This document shows positions 18,236 through 26,203 of a DNA stretch of 64,000 nt, in pieces (the first letter of the stretch is position 1; every line of letters starts with the position of its first letter). Where the stretch lies: assembly GCA_029251165.1 (NCBI GenBank), contig JAQXDW010000024.1, forward strand, positions 1 through 64,000. Direction: 5' to 3'. The DNA comes from Myxococcota bacterium. Lineage in GTDB: Bacteria; Myxococcota_A; UBA796. Below the pieces are notes generated by a model. The model saw only the letters and a program-made list of their open reading frames with translations, did no database searches and was not told the DNA's origin. A program made the position numbers and the translations under genes.

Positions 18236-19750
18236 GTGAACCGGCGTCGCTTCCTCATCTCCCTTGCTGCCACATCGGCTGCGCTCTGTGCGCCGACGGT
18301 CACCCGTGCGGATGATGGGCACTACGACGTCTCGTACATCTGGACCTCCGAGCGCTCGGAAGCCCTCGACTACCTCGCCCAGCTCAAGGGGCTGCTCGGG
18401 GTAGAGGTCTCGACTCACCTGGAGCTGGTGCTCAACGAGGACGCGCTGTACGGCGTGGTCTACAACCTCCGCCGGGGCAGCAAGGAAGACGCGACCGCGC
18501 TGGCAGCCCGCCACGACGCCATCCTCCGCGAGGCCCTCGACAGCGACGTCCCCCTCGCGATGCGTCTCCCAGACACCGCCTATGCCCGGCTCTACAACGT
18601 CAGCTACGGACTCGGACCGAACATCGAGGCGCTCAAGCAGCGCTACAACGTGGTGTCACGAACCCTCGGCTCAGGTGTCACCTCTCGCCTGTTCATCGAG
18701 CACACCGATCGAGGCAACTATGCCCTCGTCTACAAGCGCTACGGTGATCTCCGCTCGACCCGTGGCATCGCCACCCAACACTCCCGCTTGCTGGAGGAGT
18801 ACGGCGTGCAGGCCAGCTTCATCCAGGAGCGCAACAACGCCATCGTCTTCGGTGCGACCAGCAAGGGCGCTCCGCCCCCTCCCGATCCCGAGCCGGTGGC
18901 TGCAGTCGAGGAGTCGCCCCGGCGCGGCCGCTCCGCCCGCCGCCGAAAGCGCGACGAGGCAGAGGCCTGGGCGCAGCTGAAGACCGACATCAACAGCCAC
19001 ATCCAGACCCATCGGCGCGGCGGGCGGGTCACTCGGGACGAGGTCACCTCCTGGCTGGTCTACGACCTCAAGAACGATCGCCTCCTCGCCTCGATCCACG
19101 AGGACAAGTCCCGGCAGTGTGCCAGCATGGTCAAGCCATTCGTCGCCCTGGCGTTCTTCCACGAGGCATCCCGTGGACGGTTCATCTACGGGCCGAAGTC
19201 CAACAGCAAGTTCACCGCGATGATCCAGCACAGCAGCAACTCCGCGACCAACTGGGTCTTCGATCAGCTCGGCGGTGCGTCAGCGACCGATCGGCTGCTG
19301 AAGAAGCACTACGGCAACATCTTCAAGAACACCAGCATCGTCGAGAACATCAGCGCGGGCGGCCGGACCTACCGAAACCGAGCCTCTGCGGGAGATTACT
19401 GCCGCTTCCTCCGCGCGCTGTGGCATGACGAGCTCCCCTACTCCGCTGAGCTGAAGCGGCTGATGAACCTGCCGGGGCGTGACCGGCTGTACTACGGCGC
19501 GCCCCACATTCCGGTCGGAACCGAGATCTACAACAAGACCGGCTCCACCAGCCGGCTGTGTGGAGACATGGGCATCCTGGTCGCGCGCGACAGCCGAGGG
19601 CGCTCGTTTCCCTACGTCATGGTCGGCATCATCGAGAAGTCCAGCCGGGCCAGCAGCTACTCCTCGTGGATCTACGCCAGAGGCAAGATCATCCGGAGCG
19701 TCTCCGACCTGGTCTACCTCAGCCTCAAGGACAACTTCGCCCTCCGCTGA
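18236..19750 (+). CDS. Tat-exported beta-lactamase-fold serine hydrolase with N-terminal extra domain
   Basis: 504 aa from GTG at 18236, preceded by GGAGAGGA. The N-terminus is a Tat signal (MNRRRFLISLAATSAALC). Residues ~30-220 form an unassigned domain with SPOR-like repeats of length ~75 (YNVSYGLGPNIEALKQRYN, FIEHTDRGNYALVYKRYG). After a basic Pro/Arg linker, residues ~255-500 resemble class A beta-lactamase / penicillin-binding folds. SMVK is the SxxK nucleophile motif, SNSATN contains the SxN-type motif, and NKTGST is the KTG motif. It should act on peptidoglycan or beta-lactams in the periplasm; which one cannot be decided. Confidence 0.85.
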   Translation: MNRRRFLISLAATSAALCAPTVTRADDGHYDVSYIWTSERSEALDYLAQLKGLLGVEVSTHLELVLNEDALYGVVYNLRRGSKEDATALAARHDAILREALDSDVPLAMRLPDTAYARLYNVSYGLGPNIEALKQRYNVVSRTLGSGVTSRLFIEHTDRGNYALVYKRYGDLRSTRGIATQHSRLLEEYGVQASFIQERNNAIVFGATSKGAPPPPDPEPVAAVEESPRRGRSARRRKRDEAEAWAQLKTDINSHIQTHRRGGRVTRDEVTSWLVYDLKNDRLLASIHEDKSRQCASMVKPFVALAFFHEASRGRFIYGPKSNSKFTAMIQHSSNSATNWVFDQLGGASATDRLLKKHYGNIFKNTSIVENISAGGRTYRNRASAGDYCRFLRALWHDELPYSAELKRLMNLPGRDRLYYGAPHIPVGTEIYNKTGSTSRLCGDMGILVARDSRGRSFPYVMVGIIEKSSRASSYSSWIYARGKIIRSVSDLVYLSLKDNFALR

Positions 19751-19949
19751 AGGCGGCCTACGCTGCGCCCAGGAGTCGATCGGTTGTGGACCGCATTCGA
19801 CGCACCGCGCGAGAGGGGGCGGGCCGCTGTGTGGCCTCCAGTCGGCACACATCCATCCTCAGAGAACGGACGCTGTGCCGCCACGCAGCCGCGTCCTCAG
19901 CCTGGATGAGGCGTGCACTCCGTGGACCCCGCCCCTGAGGAGACCGTCT

Positions 19950-19996
19950 CCAGAGGGCAACCTCCTCTGGCGGCTTTAGAGCCGCTTCCGGAAGCG
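19950..19996. terminator. Cluster of three hairpins between convergent genes
   Basis: Three inverted repeats follow one another: CCAGAGG/CCTCTGG (19950-19956 with 19964-19970), GCGGC/GCCGC (19970-19974 with 19981-19985), and the perfect palindrome CGCTTCCGGAAGCG (19983-19996). They sit in the 269-base gap between a plus-strand gene ending at 19750 and a minus-strand gene ending at 20020. A bidirectional terminator is the simplest reading. There is no long T-tract. The rest of the gap shows nothing else. Confidence 0.45.
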
Positions 19997-20019
19997 ACAG
20001 CGATGACCTGCCAGCCCCC

Positions 20020-20859
20020 TCATGACGAGGCCAAGCTCTGAAGCCGACGGGCGAGCTGCATGACATCTGCCAGCCGCTCCGGGAGCGTCTCCCTCAGCCG
20101 CTCCGGGCAGTTCATCTGTACGAAACCACCGACCACGCTGGAGCGCGGGAAGGGGTGAAGGACCGCCAGGAGATCTCCCACCACGCTCGGGTCGCGCAGC
20201 GCAGCCTGGACCGCGATCTCGTCTGGGGCGGAGATGGTCACCAGGGAGTCGAGGATGGGATTGCCAGTGGTCGCTGTGGCGCTGTCGCCATCCCCGCGAG
20301 ACTGAATGAGCAGCGTGTCTGGCCAGGGCGCGCCGATCTTCACCCGCAGGATCGTCTCGACCGGCTCGGAGTGCGTCCCGATCCGAACCGCGTGTCCATC
20401 GATCTCTCCGCGCAGGGCGCACTCCCCGCGAAGGGTTGAGAAGGTCAGCGAGTGGAGACGCGCCAGCGCAGACCAGGATGCCTCGAGCGCATCGTCTCTC
20501 TCGCGTGCTGTCACCACAGCCTCCTCGAGGGTGCGCATGAAGTCCACCTCAGAGAACGAAGAGAGGGTGACGCGCCAGGTCTCCGCGCTGGCGAGCGGGC
20601 TGCGCAGCGGGACCGACAGCAGGATGCGACCCTCCTCAATCTCGGTGACCGCGGTGAAGTCATAGCCGTGGAGCGTTCCCTCCAGGCGGGAGCAGACACC
20701 GAAGGTACCGTCGATGAACTGCCAGCGGTTCGTCTCGGCCAGCCGTCGCCAGGTCGGAGCGATCAGCTCGATGCTCAGCTGACGCTTGCGGTGCTGCAAG
20801 AGCAGCTGACTCATCGACAGCAGCAGCAGGACCGCTGCGAGCAATGTGAGGGCGTACAC
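20020..20859 (-). CDS. Single-pass membrane protein, paralogue of the 42.7-kb membrane protein
   Basis: 279 aa from a GTG whose first base is the last base of the upstream TAG (TAGTG), a coupling arrangement. One N-terminal helix (LTLLAAVLLLLSMSQLLL) is followed by a soluble region with two similar halves. Each half starts with a GTLHGYDFTAV or GEIDGHAVRIG type strand. The C-terminal ~130 residues align with the end of the protein at 42692-43885: GEIDGHAV / GTIDGCPV, NPILDSLVTISA / DPVADAVLQITA, LRDPSVVGDLLAVLH / MRDPLGYAAVMAVVH, LPERLADVMQLARRL / LPQLIDLAQILNR. I do not know a named family. Confidence 0.75.
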   Translation of the reverse strand: MYALTLLAAVLLLLSMSQLLLQHRKRQLSIELIAPTWRRLAETNRWQFIDGTFGVCSRLEGTLHGYDFTAVTEIEEGRILLSVPLRSPLASAETWRVTLSSFSEVDFMRTLEEAVVTARERDDALEASWSALARLHSLTFSTLRGECALRGEIDGHAVRIGTHSEPVETILRVKIGAPWPDTLLIQSRGDGDSATATTGNPILDSLVTISAPDEIAVQAALRDPSVVGDLLAVLHPFPRSSVVGGFVQMNCPERLRETLPERLADVMQLARRLQSLASS

Positions 20860-21103
20860 TACTTCTTCAGCTCAATCCCGAGCGCCGTTTCGCACCGGGT
20901 GAAGTGGGAGCGCTGCAGGCCGTGGGCGAGACGCGCTGCGAGCGCCTTGTTGCCATCGGCGCGATTCAGGAAGTGCATGAGATACCGCCGAGGATGTGGT
21001 CCTTAACCGACTTCCGGGCGGCATCGAGCGGCAGCCCCAGCAGGCTCCGGACGGAGTCTTCATCATTGATGAGAATGCAGGGTCGATCTTCATAGAGAGA
21101 CAT
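20859..21103 (-). pseudogene. Small Fis-type helix-turn-helix protein, broken by a frameshift
   Basis: An ATG at 21103 with AAGG upstream opens a frame (MSLYEDRPCILINDED...) that stops at 20966. From about 20995 a different frame continues without a stop to TAG at 20859-20861, reading RRYLMHFLNRADGNKALAAR and ending LGIELKK. Joined by one added base in the region 20988-20995, the two give ~81 residues. They have the pattern of the C-terminal Fis-family HTH of deltaproteobacterial regulators: xxLRRYLMHFL, GN..AAR, R..F, LGI. The TAG is coupled to the next GTG, which supports the second frame being translated. It may be a true mutation, a sequencing error or, less likely, programmed frameshifting. 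Confidence 0.55.
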
Positions 21104-21277
21104 TTCTCAGCCTTAATCGGCCTCCATGTCAACCGGTTTTGTTTTTATGGTCAGCAATTGTCCGTCCGGACATAAATTGGACTACTAAGATTGCATACAT
21201 ACTGAATTTATGTTTCTCTTATCTGGACACCAGACCTCAGGCCGGCCGAGAAAACAGCGCCACCCAGGAACACCGTC
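21104..21277. promoter_or_regulatory. AT-rich divergent promoter region with inverted repeat
   Basis: This 174-base gap between divergent genes is distinctly AT-richer than its surroundings. It contains TGTCC-GTCC-GGACA (21159-21172), extended on both sides by CAATT / AATTG, a plausible operator. No unambiguous -35/-10 pair could be assigned. Confidence 0.35.
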
Positions 21278-21898
21278 ATGCAGCAAGCCCTTCAGCTGTA
21301 TCCCACTGAAAACGCAACTTCTGATCCCTCTGCTGCACAGAGCCGCCAGCTCCGTGCCATGGACTCGCTCAACATCCTCGCGTTTCGGCGCGGTGGTGCG
21401 GCCCCGGTGCCCGAGAGCCACGATGATCAGCGCGCTCCTGTGGTCCGTGCTTTGGAGTGGTCCTCGACGGACTCCCCCATCGCCGCCCTGATTAAGACAG
21501 ACGTCGCACAGATGTTCCGTCCCGGACTGTCGATGAAGGTGCTCTGGGGCTCGATCAGCCGCCTGTGCGCAGGTGGTCTCGATGGCCTCCGCATGCGCCT
21601 GGTCATCGGCAGCACCGCCGCGATCAACGGCGAGTCCGCCGGCTGCGATCAGAGCCTGATCCTCTGGGCCGGAGACTCCGCCGAAGAAGACGACGAGGTC
21701 TACCAGCTCTCCATGACAGACACCGACGATCTCCTCGGCGTTGCGGGGCTGATTAACGAGGCCCTGGAGTCTCGGGATGCCTTCGGTCGTCTGTACGTGC
21801 TCTCCAGCGATGCCGATGGCCTCACCGTCCTCGGCTACTTCACCGACCGCGAAGCCGAGCTGCTGGAGGCGCACAGCATCCAGGCTGACTGGGTCTGA
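21278..21898 (+). CDS. Hypothetical acidic protein
   Basis: 206 aa from ATG at 21278 with a weak purine-rich site upstream (CCCAGGAA). No signal peptide, membrane segment or recognised domain. Residues ~75-200 look like one alpha/beta domain (SMKVLWGSISRLCAGGL, MRLVIGSTAAING, DQSLILWAGDSAEEDDEVY, GRLYVLSSDADGLTVLGYF). Its last codons lie in a 19-bp tandem duplication. Not recognised; cytoplasmic by default. Confidence 0.65.
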   Translation: MQQALQLYPTENATSDPSAAQSRQLRAMDSLNILAFRRGGAAPVPESHDDQRAPVVRALEWSSTDSPIAALIKTDVAQMFRPGLSMKVLWGSISRLCAGGLDGLRMRLVIGSTAAINGESAGCDQSLILWAGDSAEEDDEVYQLSMTDTDDLLGVAGLINEALESRDAFGRLYVLSSDADGLTVLGYFTDREAELLEAHSIQADWV

Positions 21899-21919
21899 TC
21901 AGGCTGACTGGGTCTGATC
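21882..21919. repeat. Perfect 19-bp tandem duplication spanning two gene ends
   Basis: aggctgactgggtctgatc occurs at 21882-21900 and again at 21901-21919 without a mismatch. The first copy holds the stop of the plus-strand gene and the second copy reaches into the stop of the minus-strand OmpA gene. It looks like a recent slippage duplication. Confidence 0.9.
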
Positions 21920-22352
21920 AGTCGCGCTTGACGATCACAAACTCAACCCGTCGGTTCGCCTCGTCGATGCGCTCTCCAGAGCCGGAGTACAGCGGGCGAG
22001 ATTCTCCATAGCCTCGAACCCGAATCCGCCGGCCCTCGACGCCATGAGCGACGAGGAAGCGGGCGACCTCATCCGCCCGTCGGGTAGAGAGGTCCTGGTT
22101 GTAGGCCATGGTCCCGTTGGCGTCCGTGTGCCCACGGATCTCGATGACCTTGAGGTCAGGCTGGTTCTTCATCAGCCGCGCGAGGTCCTGCAGCACCTCA
22201 GTGCTCTGGCGCTGGATGCCCTCAGAGTCATACTCAAAGTGGACTTTTTTGTTGAGCAGGATGCGGTCTCCAGAGACATGCGGCGCAGCCCTGTCCGCGA
22301 AGGCGGGGGCAGAGAGCAGGGCAAGGGTGAGCAGGGTGAGGGTTCGGATCAT
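21918..22352 (-). CDS. OmpA-family peptidoglycan-binding protein
   Basis: 144 aa with GGAGG eight bases before the ATG. A signal peptide (MIRTLTLLTLALLSAPAFA) precedes a single OmpA C-terminal domain. Landmarks: KVHFEYDSEGI, IEIRGHTDANGTMAYNQDLS, RRADEVARFL and IRVRGYGESRP...NRRVEFVIV. The Asp and Arg that hold diaminopimelate in the family (TDANG; NRRVEF) are present. It is about domain length with no barrel and no lipobox, so it is a periplasmic protein binding the cell wall. Confidence 0.93.
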   Translation of the reverse strand: MIRTLTLLTLALLSAPAFADRAAPHVSGDRILLNKKVHFEYDSEGIQRQSTEVLQDLARLMKNQPDLKVIEIRGHTDANGTMAYNQDLSTRRADEVARFLVAHGVEGRRIRVRGYGESRPLYSGSGERIDEANRRVEFVIVKRD

Positions 22353-22482
22353 CTCAGCGTCCTCCAGCAGCAGTCAGCACTCCCCATGACGCGATGACTG
22401 CTCGGGATATTCGGATCTGAACCTTGAAAATGATCCGAAGAGCGAATGATCCGCCTCCCCCCTTGCGCACACGCGGCGAGCC

Positions 22483-23121
22483 TCAGGCGCCGTACTTCAC
22501 CGAGCAGCCCCATGGCTTTGGACGGGCCTCGGTGACCGGCTGGCCGGCCGTGATCTCATCCAGCGCAGCGTCGACGTAGTTCGTCTCCGAGCTCCCGGTG
22601 ACGCTGCCGAGCGGTGCATTGGAGAACGCGCCAGCGAACGCGAGGGTGCCATCGGGGGCGATGACGTACATGTGCGGTGTGGTCTTGGCACCATAGGCCT
22701 TGCCAACGGCACCGGTCTCATCGAGGAGGATCGGACGACCGATGTCCCACTTGTCGGCGGCGCGCTGGTTGGTGCCCCGGCCCGCGCCGTTCTTGCCTGG
22801 CGCATTGGAATTGATCGTCAGCCAGACCACACCCTGGGCCGTCCACTTGCTGGCGATGTCGGTCATCTTGTCAGAGCCATAGACATCCTTGACGAACGGA
22901 CAGCCGGGGTTGAACCACTCCAGCACCACAGCCTGGCCGGCGAAGTCTGACAGCGTGACGAGGGTGCCATCGGTCGCCGGAAGGACGAACTCCGGCGCCG
23001 TCGCACCGATGCTGGCACGGGCGCTGGAGGCGATGGGCGGCGGTGCGTTCTCGATCGGCTCGTTGTCGGTGGAGTCACAGGCAGCGAGGGCGATGAGCAG
23101 TCCGATCAGCATCCGGTTCAT
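22483..23121 (-). CDS. Redoxin (AhpC/TSA-like) lipoprotein
   Basis: 212 aa. The lipobox is LLIALAAC. A thioredoxin-fold redoxin domain follows (APEFVLPATDGTLVTLSDFAG, VVLEWFNPGCPFVKDVYG) with one cysteine in the active-site loop instead of CxxC, then HMYVIAPDGTLAFAG. The C-terminus ends PKPWGCSVKYGA, typical of thioredoxin family proteins with a CSVKY tail. It would act as a periplasmic peroxidase- or thiol-type protein on the membrane surface. It is divergent from the TlpA-like gene; the 290-base gap between them shows no other gene. Confidence 0.85.
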   Translation of the reverse strand: MNRMLIGLLIALAACDSTDNEPIENAPPPIASSARASIGATAPEFVLPATDGTLVTLSDFAGQAVVLEWFNPGCPFVKDVYGSDKMTDIASKWTAQGVVWLTINSNAPGKNGAGRGTNQRAADKWDIGRPILLDETGAVGKAYGAKTTPHMYVIAPDGTLAFAGAFSNAPLGSVTGSSETNYVDAALDEITAGQPVTEARPKPWGCSVKYGA

Positions 23122-23411
23122 GGCTTCCTCAGGGGACGGGTTGCTGTCGGCTGGCTAACGTGACGCCTCTCCGATGCACCCCTTGTGACTCACGGCATCG
23201 CGATGCCGCCTCGTTAGAGGGCCTCCGCTGGCCTGCGGTCCCGCGCACACAGCCTCCGCCGGCGGCCGATGATGTGCGCCCGTCGGCGTGCTCCAGCATC
23301 GGCCTCCCCGCTCCTACATGGCTGATACCAGCGCGCGCCTTCTGATCTCGGATCGACACTGCGGCGAATGATCAGAGCGCTCCTTCGTCAGTCGGAATGG
23401 AGGTCGATGCC

Positions 23412-23978
23412 ATGATCCTGCTCACTGTGCTGTCTGCGAGCGCGCTCCAGCTCGGAGATGCCGCTCCCCCCATCGCGGCAGACACGTGGCTCCAGGGTGC
23501 ACCGAGCTCGACGGCCGGCAAGGTCGTCGTGGTCGAGTTCTTCGCGACCTGGTGCGGCCCATGCTTCAAGGCGATTCCCCACCTCAACACTCTCCAGGCA
23601 GACAACCCCAATGACCTGCTTGTCATCGGAGTCGCTGCCGATCAAGAGGAACCTGATGAGCTGCTGCGGCGGTTCATGTACGTCACCGACATGTCGTACG
23701 CCGCGATCACTGATGACCACGGGCAGACCTATGCGTCGTACATGAAGGGAATGGACGTCTCGGGCATCCCAGCGGCGTTCCTCATCGACCGCAGCGGTCG
23801 GCTGACCTGGCAGGGACACCCTGATCTGCTCGACGGGCCGCTGTCCGAGGCGCTGGCGAGCCCCCCCCCAGAGGTTCATGCCCCGGTGCCCCTTCTCGCG
23901 GTGGAACCTCCGCCCGCCTCAAGGACGGTGGGAGCCGTGGAGCGACTGCGGCTGTGGGTGCTCTCGCTGCTGCACTGA
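23412..23978 (+). CDS. TlpA-like thioredoxin-fold protein
   Basis: 188 aa from ATG at 23412. The start is decided by GGAGG at 23399-23403; an ATG at 23397 would overlap that site. A short hydrophobic leader is followed by a TlpA/ResA-type fold with active site FFATWCGPCFKAIPHL (CxxC near residue 45) and the cis-Pro region SGIPAAFLIDRSG. A Pro-rich tail ends in a basic helix. It is probably a periplasmic thiol oxidoreductase, but the leader is weak. Confidence 0.85.
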   Translation: MILLTVLSASALQLGDAAPPIAADTWLQGAPSSTAGKVVVVEFFATWCGPCFKAIPHLNTLQADNPNDLLVIGVAADQEEPDELLRRFMYVTDMSYAAITDDHGQTYASYMKGMDVSGIPAAFLIDRSGRLTWQGHPDLLDGPLSEALASPPPEVHAPVPLLAVEPPPASRTVGAVERLRLWVLSLLH

Positions 23979-24015
23979 GGAGGCGGGATACACTCGCAGC
24001 GTCTGGGAGGCTGCG

Positions 24016-24834
24016 GTGACCAAGCGATTCAGCGAGCAAGTGGTGTGGATTACCGGCGGCGGCAGCGGGCTGGGCAAAGCAATGGCCGTGGAGTTCGCCC
24101 GCCAGGGTGCTCGGGTCGCGGTCTCGGGTCGGCGCGCCGATCGGCTCGAGGAGGTCGTCGGGCTTATCGGGGCCGTCGGCAGCATGGGCGCGGCGGTGCC
24201 CTGCGATGTCACCGACGAGGACGCCGTGGAGGCCGCCGTCCGCACCGTCGTCGACACCTTCGGACGCATCGACGTGGTGGTTGCCAACGCCGGCTACGCC
24301 GTGAGCGGACGCATCGAGTCGCTGTCTACTGAGGCGTGGCGACGGCAATTCGAGGTCAACGTCCTCGGGCTGGTGACCACCGTGCGCTGCGCGCTTCCTG
24401 AGCTCAAGCGCAGCCGGGGTCGAATCGCCCTCATCGCCAGCGTCGCGGCGTTCCTCGGGGTCCCTGCCAGCGGGGCCTATGGTGCCAGCAAGGCCGCCGT
24501 CCGCAGCATCGGCGAGACCCTCTCCGCCGAGCTTGCCGGCTCAGGCGTCACCTGCACCACGATCCACCCCGGGTTTGTCGAGAGCGAGATCAACCAGGTC
24601 GACAACACCGGGGTTCACCATCCCGACAAGACAGACTCTCGTCCCGCCGCCCTGATGTGGACCGCGGACAAGGCCGCAGACGTGATGGTCCGGGCCATCC
24701 ACCAGCGAAAGGTGGAGTTCATCTTTACGGGCCACGGGAAATTTGCCGCGTTTCTCGGGATGCACATGCCCGGACTGACCACCCGACTCGTCTCGATGGG
24801 CGAGGCGCGCCGAAAGCGGCAGCTGAAGGGCTGA
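24016..24834 (+). CDS. Short-chain dehydrogenase/reductase
   Basis: 272 aa from GTG at 24016 with GGGAGG five bases upstream. The longer open frame upstream overlaps the preceding gene. The cofactor motif is TGGGSGLGKA, then NAGYA. The catalytic set is Ser of IASVAAF and Tyr-x-x-x-Lys of GAYGASKAAV. It reads HPGFVESEI after the active site, as in classical SDRs acting on lipids or ketones. A hydrophobic C-terminal segment (KFAAFLGMHMPGLTTRLV) may touch membranes. Substrate unknown. Confidence 0.92.
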   Translation: MTKRFSEQVVWITGGGSGLGKAMAVEFARQGARVAVSGRRADRLEEVVGLIGAVGSMGAAVPCDVTDEDAVEAAVRTVVDTFGRIDVVVANAGYAVSGRIESLSTEAWRRQFEVNVLGLVTTVRCALPELKRSRGRIALIASVAAFLGVPASGAYGASKAAVRSIGETLSAELAGSGVTCTTIHPGFVESEINQVDNTGVHHPDKTDSRPAALMWTADKAADVMVRAIHQRKVEFIFTGHGKFAAFLGMHMPGLTTRLVSMGEARRKRQLKG

Positions 24835-24856
24835 GCAGACCGCGTGCCCTCAGTCC

Positions 24857-25798
24857 TCAGGAGAACGCAAACCGTCGGTCCTGCCCTCGCTCAAACCGCA
24901 TGCCCTCCGATCCGTCTGGGTGGTCATACCGGCCCGACCAGGTGTAGGTCGGCAGCTCCATGTGCCCTGTCGCCACCTTCAGCTTGAAGTGCAGGGTGCC
25001 GCCGGGCTCGACCTGAATGGTGGGGATCGGGAAGAGCTGCTGGCCCCAGTGTGTGTAGGAGCCCGGCCCGGTGTCCAGGGTGTGCTCCGCAGAGAGCTCC
25101 GCTGAGAACCATCCGAGCACACAGTCGACGGGACCGGCGACCTGAAAGGTCCACTTCCGAGATCCGTCTGCAGGAGGCGGCGGGAAGGTCGGCTGGATGT
25201 CACCAAACGAGACCGGAGCGGCGGTGAGCAGCTGCGGTGAGGGGCACTGGGTGTTGTAGATGTCGTTGACCGCAGATGCACGGGCGGCGGAGAAGTCGAT
25301 GTCGTAGCGGGGGGAGTCCCACCACGCGAACTCGCCAAAGATCGGCGCGAGGAAGGACGGTGCGAGCCAGGTGGTGATGTTGCTCGGACAGACCCGGGCG
25401 TCGGGCTTGAGCATGCCGCGGCACTGCGCGAGCACGCCGAGCATCGCATCGGAGTAGACGAAGTTGCCCATGCACTCGGTGACCAGGACATCTGCCCGCT
25501 CGGGCAGGGTGACCGTGCTGGCGTCGGCCTCGATGACCTCAATAATGTCCGAGAGGCCGTTGTCTGAGATGATGCGACGGGCGAGCCGAGCGATCGGAGT
25601 GGACTCGATGGCGTAGACCTTCCGAGCCCCAGCGCGGGCGGCGAAGATGCTCATCACCCCCGTCCCAGCACCGACATCGACCACCACATCTCCGGGACGA
25701 ATCAGGGCGGACAGCGCCCTGCGGTAGCCCTCGGTGCGGGTGGTGTCCTTGAGCATGTGTCGGTGGTAGCGAACGCCGAAGAAGTGGCCGGTGCTCAT
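24857..25798 (-). CDS. Protein arginine methyltransferase (PRMT) family homologue
   Basis: 313 aa from ATG at 25798 with GGAGAG upstream; the open frame extends further but has no better start. HMLKDTTRTEGYRRAL resembles the PRMT HxxMLxDxxRTxxY motif. Motif I is DVGAGTG (41-47), with acidic E65 for the ribose. The double-E loop reads TECMGNFVYSD: E108 is kept and the second Glu, nine residues on, is Asp117. A WWDSPRYDIDF segment and a THW loop (249-251) follow, both PRMT hallmarks, then a beta-barrel-like C-terminus. It should transfer methyl from SAM to arginine-like groups. Bacterial members are uncommon; the target is unknown. The E-to-D change may alter activity. Confidence 0.85.
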   Translation of the reverse strand: MSTGHFFGVRYHRHMLKDTTRTEGYRRALSALIRPGDVVVDVGAGTGVMSIFAARAGARKVYAIESTPIARLARRIISDNGLSDIIEVIEADASTVTLPERADVLVTECMGNFVYSDAMLGVLAQCRGMLKPDARVCPSNITTWLAPSFLAPIFGEFAWWDSPRYDIDFSAARASAVNDIYNTQCPSPQLLTAAPVSFGDIQPTFPPPPADGSRKWTFQVAGPVDCVLGWFSAELSAEHTLDTGPGSYTHWGQQLFPIPTIQVEPGGTLHFKLKVATGHMELPTYTWSGRYDHPDGSEGMRFERGQDRRFAFS

Positions 25799-26203
25799 GG
25801 TGCTCTCCAGGATGTGGTCTGTGTGCTCGATGAGGGAGGAGACGGTACCGCGATCTGGTCCCTGCGTCCTGCCAGCCTGCGGTGTACATCCCCCCAGCGA
25901 GGCCTCCCGACCATCTCGCGACCCAGACCAGCGAAACACACCCCGATATCTCCACGCAGCAGACTGGACCCCACGCCCACAGACTGAGGTCAAAACAGCA
26001 AATTCCCGCACGCATCATGCGACGTCGCGCATGGCCGGTCACCCGCGCCCAGAACTTTACTTCTCCATTCGAATGGATATAAGTACGTTATCATCATTTC
26101 GATCTTTAATTGGCAGGTTCGTTCCATGGATAATGCTCGTATAGAGGGAAGATACGGCGACAGGGCGGTGCCGCTCTGCTTGTTTGGAAACCGGAGACGC
26201 TGG
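25799..26203. promoter_or_regulatory. 405-base divergent intergenic region with perfect palindrome
   Basis: No gene is supported here. The part next to the lipoprotein gene is AT-rich. It contains the perfect 14-bp palindrome TCCATTCGAATGGA (26064-26077), followed directly by TATAAG. An operator over a plus-strand promoter is plausible. The half next to the methyltransferase gene is GC-rich and featureless. Confidence 0.4.
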
